A stretch of 12,923 nt of DNA, taken from NCBI GenBank assembly GCA_913059105.1, contig CAJXRL010000052.1, forward strand, positions 1-12,923, written 5' to 3'. The translations under genes were made by a program, and so were the position numbers. Each line of letters begins with the position of its first letter. Position 1 is the first letter of the stretch. This document shows, piece by piece, positions 8,546 to 12,923 of the stretch. The notes beneath the pieces were generated by a model that was given only the letters and a program-made list of their open reading frames with translations, made no database searches and was not told the DNA's origin. The DNA is from an uncultured Flavobacteriales bacterium. Its GTDB lineage: Bacteria; Bacteroidota; Bacteroidia; Flavobacteriales_E; Vicingaceae.

Positions 8546-8574
8546 TGTGGCTATCTATCGATTGTTCCCGGTTT

Positions 8575-9003
8575 TTACAATTGTTTGTGAAAGTGAAACC
8601 CTAGAATGCTAAAGCCTAAATTAAAGTAAAACTTATGTGACCTATCATTCTGAACATAGGTGTTTAATTCAATTGTTTTGCAGTTATTAAGTATTGCCCA
8701 AGATTCAATCTCGTTCATAAATAGTTGTCCATAACCATTCGACTGAATGGAATCATCTATAATTACATTATCTATTTCTAGTTGTTTGTCTGAGTATAGT
8801 CGCACCGTAACCCAACCACTTGAAACTCCAATTAGTTTTTTTTTATCAAAAAGTCCGAAACACAAATAGTTGTCAAATTCAAACATTTTCGCTTGCCTGC
8901 TTGCTAGTTCCGAAATGGGCAAAGTTGGATTTAGCAATTTGGTAAGTTGCACTATTTGATCTACATCTTGTTGATTTAACAATTTGACTATAGTTTCTTT
9001 CAT
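8575..9003 (-). CDS. GNAT family N-acetyltransferase
   Basis: A 142-residue stand-alone acetyltransferase expected to move an acetyl group from acetyl-CoA to an amine; the substrate is unknown. The GNAT fold is clear: IDNVIIDDSIQSNGYGQLFM (77-96) contains beta-4 and the acetyl-CoA pyrophosphate loop Q/R-x-x-G-x-G/A as QSNGYG, followed by helix 3 (NEIESWAILNN), beta-5 (KTIELNTYV) and the C-terminal ND-RSHKFYFNLGF region (119-131) where the family carries the Tyr/Phe-containing helix. Length is normal. It is convergent with the GH106-like gene (29 bp gap) and preceded, 17 bp upstream of its ATG, by the intergenic repeat element at 9021-9215. Cargo of this kind is common in accessory gene arrays. 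Confidence 0.9.
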   Translation of the reverse strand: MKETIVKLLNQQDVDQIVQLTKLLNPTLPISELASRQAKMFEFDNYLCFGLFDKKKLIGVSSGWVTVRLYSDKQLEIDNVIIDDSIQSNGYGQLFMNEIESWAILNNCKTIELNTYVQNDRSHKFYFNLGFSILGFHFHKQL

Positions 9004-9020
9004 CGTTCAATTTTGCTTGT

Positions 9021-9215
9021 TGTTAACGTCGTTGCATGGTGCTGTAGTGTGCTAGCTAAAAGTAACACTTTCTTGCTTCGCATTGAAAACCTACGGATTG
9101 GCTCTATTGTTCGGACTACACCTTCGAGCAAATCGGTAATAAGGAAGTAGGAATCAATTTGCCAGACCCACAAAGCGTTATATCTACTTTTAGCTGCTGA
9201 GTTGTGCTTAATTTA
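9021..9215. repeat. Intergenic repeat element, copy C (attC-like ends)
   Basis: Three blocks are shared in order with copies A and B. 9023-9043 matches 9964-9984 (copy B) at 18 of 21 positions. 9055-9074 is identical over 20 bp to 12020-12039 (copy A). 9200-9215 matches 12061-12075 with one gap at 13 of 15. Its GTTAAC end lies 17 bp before the GNAT start codon. It is about 100 bp longer than the other copies because its centre is a long imperfect palindrome. Confidence 0.8.
9051..9197. repeat. Nested imperfect palindrome, about 147 bp
   Basis: Four successive segment pairs are inverted and nested: 9051-9064 with 9185-9197 (13 of 14, one gap); 9063-9075 with 9168-9180 (10 of 13); 9080-9094 with 9147-9162 (partial, with GTAGG and TCAAT cores); 9094-9104 with 9126-9136 (9 of 11). 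The loop is about 21 bases (9105-9125). As single-stranded DNA or RNA it could fold into one long hairpin. Confidence 0.75.
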
Positions 9216-9284
9216 CCAAAAATGGAGTAATGAAAACTGATTCGGATTAATAGTCAAATAGCTATCCGATAAAACTAATAGTGT

Positions 9285-9292
9285 TAATTTTG
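9285..9292 (+). promoter_or_regulatory. Candidate -7 promoter box
   Basis: TAATTTTG is a perfect match to the Bacteroidota -7 consensus TAnnTTTG and lies 35 bp before the ATG at 9328, a suitable distance. No clear TTG box is found about 19-23 bp upstream, so the match is incomplete. Confidence 0.4.
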
Positions 9293-9327
9293 AGATGTAG
9301 AAATACTCCTTCATTAATCTAAAGTAT

Positions 9328-9717
9328 ATGTCTTACGAAGATATGTTTGTTCAGTTCTGGGAACAGGTAAAAGAAAGTGCAAAAGAAGGCCAATTTGCCA
9401 AGCTAACCATGGCAAAGACCATTGGTAAACCTAACTTGAGAAATATATTTCTCAGACCAGTGTATTCTGACAATGGCTTTAAAGTTTTATTAAAATTACG
9501 TTACCGGTCTGTAGATACTGAGGATGTGGAGGATGAACTTAGCTTGGAAGAGGCTTTTGAGGTTCTAAAACCTTATCTAAAAAAGTCTTTTTCATCTGTT
9601 CTGTTATTTAGCACAACAAAAGATGTTACTTTCAAAGTAAACAAGAAGGGGGCGGGCAGTATTACCGAGTATGCGCCTACGTTCAAATACATAAGGCAAG
9701 CTGATACTGATGTTTAA
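9328..9717 (+). CDS. Orphan N-terminal domain of methyltransferase-like family
   Basis: A 129-residue soluble protein with no signal peptide or membrane helix. From memory its pattern resembles the N-terminal domain of a Bacteroidota SAM-dependent methyltransferase family: an F..F...VKES...G.F.KLT.(A/S)K start, LRNIFLRPV (37-45), a VLLKLRYRS strand, an acidic (S/I)EEAFEVLKPYL helix, SSVLLFSTTKDVTFKVNKKG and a final S/A-PTF. In that family a basic HD-x-x-K linker and a methyltransferase domain follow; here the frame ends cleanly at TDV and no GxGxG motif exists downstream. It may be a free-standing domain or a truncated remnant. It is the only plus-strand gene in the right half and lies between repeat copies C and B. 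The domain call is tentative; that the ORF is real is more certain. Confidence 0.65.
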   Translation: MSYEDMFVQFWEQVKESAKEGQFAKLTMAKTIGKPNLRNIFLRPVYSDNGFKVLLKLRYRSVDTEDVEDELSLEEAFEVLKPYLKKSFSSVLLFSTTKDVTFKVNKKGAGSITEYAPTFKYIRQADTDV

Positions 9718-9850
9718 CTCTTCCTTAACTGCCATTTTTTAGAATTTTGTGCAATTAGACTATAAACAATCATTCCATAAAAACGGTAATCAATAGCTTC
9801 GTTTACTTATTCTTATACCCTATTAGGCATGATTTTATCCAAGATTTAAC

Positions 9851-9928
9851 CAATATGCGGAGGACAATAGCCAAACGGGCGACGCTTGCAGGCATAGATA
9901 CCATTCTAAATGGTTGAATTGCATATTG
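9851..9928. repeat. Inverted repeat with inner hairpin
   Basis: CAATATGC (9851-9858) and GCATATTG (9921-9928) are perfect inverted arms 62 bases apart. Inside, ACCATT (9900-9905) and AATGGT (9909-9914) form a second perfect stem with a 3-base loop. It could be a structured RNA or a recombination remnant. Function is unknown and chance is possible. Confidence 0.35.
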
Positions 9929-9961
9929 TTAGTCAATTTTATGAGATGCTTTCTAAGTTGA

Positions 9962-10047
9962 GTTTAACGGCCTTGAATGGTGCTATTAATCGCTATAAGA
10001 AATAACCCTTTTTAACTATAATAAGATGTATTTGCTGGCTTAGTTCA
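9962..10047. repeat. Intergenic repeat element, copy B (attC-like ends)
   Basis: It begins GTTTAAC (9962-9968), a perfect RYYYAAC box. 9964-9984 matches copy C at 9023-9043 (18 of 21). TAACCCTTTTTA (10003-10014) matches the central block of A and C at 9 of 12. 10028-10047 matches copy A at 12056-12075 (17 of 20), with similarity fading after that. Block order and direction are the same as in A and C. It is about 86 bp long. Confidence 0.75.
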
Positions 10048-10137
10048 AGCATTACAACATTGATGTAATGTGTTTTCTCCCACTGAGGCGCTGTTTTGTG
10101 CGTATTAGTCAATAGGAGAGAATTCTGCAGAACTGAT

Positions 10138-10551
10138 TTATTTTAGTGTTCGTTCACTCTCTGTTATGGCTACATCATTTATACTAGCATATCTTTTCTT
10201 CATTAATCCATTTTTGTTAAATTCCCAATTTTCATTTCCATAGGCCCTAAACCAACTCCCGTTTTTAGTTTGGTACTCGTATTCAAATCTAACAGCAATC
10301 CGATTATCTGTATGAGCCCAGTATTCTTTTTTAAGTCTATAATTGATTTCTTTCTCCCATTTTTGAGTTAAAAATCCAATTATTTCTTTACGACCATTTA
10401 CAAATGTATCTCTGTTCCTCCATTCACTATCTTTAGTGTAAGCTTTAGATACATTTTCAGGGTTCTTACTGTTCCAAGCATCTTCTGCTTTTTGTATTTT
10501 TTCAATTGCCTCTTCACGATTAAAAGGGGGTAGTGGGAATTTTTGTTCCAT
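10138..10551 (-). CDS. DUF1348 protein (SnoaL/NTF2-like fold)
   Basis: A 137-residue cytosolic protein of the DUF1348 family, nuclear-transport-factor-2-like superfamily. Conserved blocks seen in order: PPFNREEAIEKIQKAEDAWN (8-27), AYTKDSEWRNRD (37-48), FLTQKWEKEINYRL, NRIAVRFEYEY (83-93), the GNENWEF block (105-111) and YASINDVAI (121-129). The fold is a cone-shaped alpha+beta barrel; the biochemical role of DUF1348 proteins is not established, so none is given. Family members usually extend a few residues past SINDV..xE..R, and this one ends at ESERTLK, near the normal end. It is convergent with the plus-strand gene across a 420 bp gap and follows the secreted hypothetical gene by 54 bp on the same strand, so it may be expressed separately or as the last gene of a three-gene unit. 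Confidence 0.9.
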   Translation of the reverse strand: MEQKFPLPPFNREEAIEKIQKAEDAWNSKNPENVSKAYTKDSEWRNRDTFVNGRKEIIGFLTQKWEKEINYRLKKEYWAHTDNRIAVRFEYEYQTKNGSWFRAYGNENWEFNKNGLMKKRYASINDVAITESERTLK

Positions 10552-10605
10552 AATTGTGTTATTTTCAAATTTTCAGTAATTACGAACTACTGGTTTGTTT
10601 AGCCT

Positions 10606-11196
10606 TTATTCTTTTAAAACTAAAGTAGGGCAGCTTTCTAAGGTAACATGAATATTATCATGAATTATAATTGTTGCTTTATTACTTTCTTCAGAATCAA
10701 TTCTTACTATAACTTTTGAATGTTTCCAATTACTAGAATATTCTGAACAGAAATAGGATTCTCCAGTCTTATCATCGGTATCACTTTCCGAACCCAAAAT
10801 GGAAACGCCACCATGTGCCTTTCCATTGAAAGTATTAAGTTCGCTGCCTTTTTTTAATTCTATTTGATATTCAATAGTTGAGAAATTAACTCTAGTTGCA
10901 ACAAGGTTAATTGTCATCAAATCATTTGCCCCTTTAAAAATATATGGTCTATCTTTTTTAAGTCCAGTGTCAAATAGTCCATATCCAAATCCTCCATTTA
11001 CAATCAAAGTATCGCGATTGAGAGTATAGGTCTTTGACAAATCCCAATTTAGTAACTCTTCTAAATATTCTTTTGAATAATCAGAAGTGTCTTTAACAAA
11101 TAGGGTTAGAGAGTCTCTAGACATTTTGACAAACTGATCATTTTGAGCAGTTGTTGTAAAACCAATTAGGAAAAATAGAATTGTAAGTATTTTCAT
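10606..11196 (-). CDS. Secreted hypothetical protein
   Basis: A 196-residue protein I do not recognise. The first 18 residues (MKILTILFFLIGFTTTAQ) form a Sec signal peptide of typical Bacteroidota style with likely cleavage around AQ-N. The mature part is rich in beta-type segments (TYTLNRDTLIVNGGFGYGLF; MTINLVATRVNFSTIEYQIEL; KVIVRIDSEESNKATIIIHD) with two Cys (in YFCSEY and LESCPT) that could pair outside the cytoplasm. No lipobox and no enzyme motif are seen. It lies 40 bp downstream of the CPBP protease gene on the same strand and 54 bp upstream of DUF1348. No function is proposed. Confidence 0.8.
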   Translation of the reverse strand: MKILTILFFLIGFTTTAQNDQFVKMSRDSLTLFVKDTSDYSKEYLEELLNWDLSKTYTLNRDTLIVNGGFGYGLFDTGLKKDRPYIFKGANDLMTINLVATRVNFSTIEYQIELKKGSELNTFNGKAHGGVSILGSESDTDDKTGESYFCSEYSSNWKHSKVIVRIDSEESNKATIIIHDNIHVTLESCPTLVLKE

Positions 11197-11236
11197 TTCT
11201 TAGTTATGCAGAATTACGGTCGGGCAAAAATGCGTT

Positions 11237-11971
11237 TTAGTTTTGGTTGATTGCGGTATTTTGTTTTTCCAACTTCCTGATTATGGGTATCCAAATTGCC
11301 AAAGAAATGACCAAAATTATTGCCTTTTGTGCAGAGGACAGTTGATTTGAAATTATACTATAAATAAATAGAATGTTGACTATTCCGTGAAGGGCAGTGC
11401 ATATCAATATCGATCTTGTAGACTTTGCTATTTCTCCAATTCCTATACTTGCAACTATTAGAATCGGGATCATAAAAAATTTGGCGTCATTCCCTTCTCT
11501 TAAAAAATACCAATGCCATATATACCAAGTAAAGCCTGTGATCACATATGCTACCCATTTATTGAATTTGGGCGTTAGTTCTTCTTGTAAATAACCTCTC
11601 CAGCCAAATTCCTCCAAGAATGCATATATCATTGTGAATACACCAATGAAAGCACCAAATAAATTCATTTGAATTCCAAAGTTGTTTTTGACACCAATTA
11701 TTGTCAAACACAGAATTGGAATGCTAATAATAACTGCGGAATAACGAAGGTTATTACCAGCTATACTGGTTTTCTTTTTGTCTAATTTTTTCCTCAAAAG
11801 CAGGCTTCCGATAAATAGACCTAAAGCTGGAACCCATCCCAAAAATAGGACCGCAAATGATGGAATGTCTCCCAAGATGTTGGTCAGTAGATGTTTTTGA
11901 CTAAACCAGAGAAGCGACCAGATTAGAGTAATACCAAAAAAGAGTGCAATTCTCGTATTAGATTTATCCAT
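11237..11971 (-). CDS. CPBP family intramembrane metalloprotease (CAAX-like)
   Basis: A 244-residue polytopic inner-membrane protein of the CPBP/Abi (CAAX prenyl protease Rce1-like) family with about seven to eight hydrophobic segments. All three family motifs are present: EEFGWRGYL with Glu120, Glu121 and Arg125; WYIWH ending in His153; and HGIVN with His195 and Asn199. The glutamates and histidines form the proposed catalytic centre, so the protein looks intact. Bacterial members are linked to peptide maturation or bacteriocin self-immunity in some cases, but nothing here shows a bacteriocin gene, and the substrate is unknown. Repeat copy A ends 14 bp before its ATG. It is the first of three same-strand genes, with 40 and 54 bp gaps after it. 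Confidence 0.92.
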   Translation of the reverse strand: MDKSNTRIALFFGITLIWSLLWFSQKHLLTNILGDIPSFAVLFLGWVPALGLFIGSLLLRKKLDKKKTSIAGNNLRYSAVIISIPILCLTIIGVKNNFGIQMNLFGAFIGVFTMIYAFLEEFGWRGYLQEELTPKFNKWVAYVITGFTWYIWHWYFLREGNDAKFFMIPILIVASIGIGEIAKSTRSILICTALHGIVNILFIYSIISNQLSSAQKAIILVISLAIWIPIIRKLEKQNTAINQN

Positions 11972-11985
11972 ATAGTTTAAAGTGC

Positions 11986-12075
11986 ACCTAACACCTCAGT
12001 ATAGTGTTGATGTATGTTTGCTAAAAGTAACACTTTCTTTACCCTAGTTCAAATTGCATTAGTTGGCTTAGTTCA
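11986..12075. repeat. Intergenic repeat element, copy A (attC-like ends)
   Basis: It begins ACCTAAC (11986-11992), a perfect RYYYAAC box, and ends with GTTGGCTTAGTTCA; GTTGGCT (12063-12069) differs from GTTRRRY at one base. The 20 bp at 12020-12039 are identical to copy C at 9055-9074. The 33 bp before that block align without gaps to copy C at about 18 of 33. 12056-12075 matches copy B at 17 of 20. It fills the gap between the membrane-protein stop (12089) and the CPBP start (11971). Confidence 0.8.
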
Positions 12076-12088
12076 CAGATTACCAGAA

Positions 12089-12730
12089 TTAATTTGAGTT
12101 GTTCAGTTGTTGCTGTAGAACCTCGATACTTTTTAAAACTGGTTGCACTTCTTTTCTTGCAGCTCTTTTGTGAACCCATATAACAAGAATATAAAAGAAG
12201 GCCAGGCCAATTATTGTTCCTATTTTAGCATTAACTGTTAGTGGTAATAGGTTTTCTGCAAGTTGGTTGCTCCAATTAAAGTCTGCAGGGTTTTTCAACC
12301 CGATTATAAATATAAAATTTGTAATAAACGAAGGACCAACATACCAATATGCTGCAGAATATAATAGTTTAAGTTGATGCTGTAAGATTTTCTTTTTATG
12401 CGTAAGTTGCTCTTTAAGAGGTAACGTTAATTTATCAGATGAATTTTGTTGACTTGATTTTCTAAATTTATAAATAACAAAAACAAACCACAGAATAGAT
12501 AAGAAACAAGAAAACTTGGTAATTGGAAACGGAATTTCATACGCAAAAACGCTAAACATTAGTATGCCAACTACAGAAGCAGAAATCTCTCTTAGATCTC
12601 TTTTTCTTATGTTCTTTTGAATGTTTGTCATCTTAGAATCAAACTCATTGACCAATTGATCCATTTCAATGCTTATTTGAGCTGTTTTCGAAGAGTTCTT
12701 CCAGATATTTTTTAGTTCTTGTTCTAACAT
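12089..12730 (-). CDS. Four-helix membrane protein downstream of sigma factor
   Basis: A hypothetical membrane protein of 213 residues from the preferred start MLEQELKNIWKNS at 12730, one base after the sigma-factor stop codon. An in-frame ATG at 12760 would add ten residues and overlap the sigma gene by 29 bp; it has a slightly better purine-rich upstream stretch, so it cannot be excluded. A charged, helical N-terminal part (about 1-48) is followed by two close membrane helices (about 50-67 and 70-87), a cytoplasmic basic linker, and two more helices (about 127-145 and 168-186), then a charged tail. Many Bacteroidota ECF sigma operons carry such a gene second; a role in controlling the sigma factor is possible but there is no recognisable anti-sigma motif. 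Confidence 0.8.
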   Translation of the reverse strand: MLEQELKNIWKNSSKTAQISIEMDQLVNEFDSKMTNIQKNIRKRDLREISASVVGILMFSVFAYEIPFPITKFSCFLSILWFVFVIYKFRKSSQQNSSDKLTLPLKEQLTHKKKILQHQLKLLYSAAYWYVGPSFITNFIFIIGLKNPADFNWSNQLAENLLPLTVNAKIGTIIGLAFFYILVIWVHKRAARKEVQPVLKSIEVLQQQLNNSN

Positions 12731-12731
12731 A

Positions 12732-12892
12732 TTAATTGATTTTTGGAGTAATACATTCAAACAATTTCTTTCGTATTCTTTTCATTTTTACAGCAACATT
12801 ATTTTCTGATACCCCTGTGATTTCTGCAATCTCTTTGTACGATAATTCATCTAAATACAAAACAATAATAGAGGTGTCACCTTCATTTAAGG
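12732..12892 (-). CDS. Sigma-70 family (ECF-type) sigma factor, 5'-truncated
   Basis: The last 53 codons of a sigma factor gene, cut by the adapter at 12893. The frame reads LNEGDTSIIVLYLDELSYKE, then IAEITGVSENNVAVKMKRIR and KKLFECITPKIN before the stop (12734-12732). This is sigma region 4.2: the L-Y-L-x-x-LSYKEIAEITG-S-x-NV-K-R-R-K-L pattern is the helix-turn-helix that binds the -35-type promoter element. The missing part should hold regions 2 and the start of region 4. The target regulon is unknown. The membrane protein gene starts one base after the stop, so the two are almost certainly co-transcribed. Confidence 0.9.
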
Positions 12893-12923
12893 CTGTCTCT
12901 TATACACATCTCCGAGCCCACGA
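12893..12923 (-). other. Illumina Nextera adapter (artefact)
   Basis: These 31 bases are the reverse complement of the Nextera read-2 adapter, beginning with the mosaic end CTGTCTCTTATACACATCT. They mark the end of genomic sequence and truncate the sigma factor gene. Confidence 0.98.

Larger units (their letters stand above)
9004..9327. other. 324-bp intergenic region with repeat and promoter
   Basis: No gene is supported here. The region holds repeat element copy C (9021-9215) with its nested palindrome and, from about 9240 on, the AT-rich upstream region of the plus-strand gene at 9328, including a -7 box at 9285-9292. Confidence 0.8.
9718..10137. other. 420-bp convergent gap: repeat plus unexplained sequence
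   Basis: This lies between two convergent genes. The part 9962-10047 is repeat copy B. In 9718-9961 I see no credible gene, only an inverted repeat at 9851-9928, and a less AT-rich patch at about 9857-9893. A small hairpin (CATTACA/TGTAATG at 10050-10056 and 10064-10070) follows copy B. Short open frames exist on both strands but are not convincing. The region could be the remains of a lost gene. Confidence 0.6.

Noticed and set aside
9855..10005. Two short plus-strand open frames (9855-9917 and 9910-10005) in the 420-bp gap
   Set aside because: They look somewhat protein-like, but the second runs into repeat copy B, no family is recognised, and both strands give similar short frames, so chance is likely.
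8575..11971. An antiphage defence or toxin-antitoxin system in the small-gene array
   Set aside because: GNAT and CPBP proteins can occur in such systems, but no partner gene, toxin motif, nuclease or sensor domain is seen.
9004..12088. A classical integron with integrase
   Set aside because: No tyrosine recombinase or attI-like region is present in the window, and the arms of copies A and B do not pair strongly; kept only as a hypothesis for the repeats.
1..12923. tRNA, rRNA, CRISPR array or insertion-sequence transposase
   Set aside because: I looked for cloverleaf-like segments, regularly spaced direct repeats and transposase motifs by eye and found none that could be supported.

Overview
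The window is one AT-rich assembly fragment whose two ends are not genomic. Positions 13-46 and 12893-12923 are Illumina Nextera transposon-adapter sequence. Positions 1-12 read as the P7 tail plus an i7 index. Genuine DNA therefore runs from about 47 to 12892, and the genes at both ends are cut by the fragment boundary.

The source is most likely a member of the Bacteroidota. The signs are lipoboxes on surface-type proteins, a secreted protein with the TTTAQ cleavage region common in that phylum, weak Shine-Dalgarno sequences, promoter boxes resembling TAnnTTTG, an ECF-type sigma factor followed by a small membrane protein, and GH28 and GH106 carbohydrate enzymes. I cannot fix the genus from the sequence.

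Left half (47-8545) is a carbohydrate-oriented region. A class V aminotransferase with what looks like the end of an export signal is followed 12 bp later by an MFS sugar porter. A secreted GH28 polygalacturonase-type beta-helix enzyme runs towards the porter. Next come a lipoprotein of uncertain family and a membrane-anchored pentapeptide-repeat protein whose stop codons overlap. A GH106-like (alpha-L-rhamnosidase type) lipoprotein closes the region. GH28 plus GH106 points to pectin or rhamnogalacturonan breakdown, with the MFS porter as a possible sugar uptake route. No SusC/SusD pair is present here.

Right half (8546-12088) is an accessory-looking stretch of small unrelated genes, nearly all on the minus strand: a GNAT acetyltransferase, a DUF1348 protein, a secreted hypothetical protein and a CPBP membrane protease. 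One plus-strand gene resembles only the N-terminal domain of a methyltransferase family. Three intergenic gaps hold copies of one previously unannotated element, in the same orientation (9021-9215, 9962-10047, 11986-12075). Its ends resemble integron attC core sites. In two cases it ends 14-17 bp before a minus-strand start codon. One copy contains a nested imperfect palindrome of about 147 bp. No integrase is visible, so the cassette interpretation is a hypothesis, but the repeat family itself is directly seen.

The far right end (12089-12892) is the 3' end of a sigma-factor gene followed one base later by a four-helix membrane protein gene, probably one operon.
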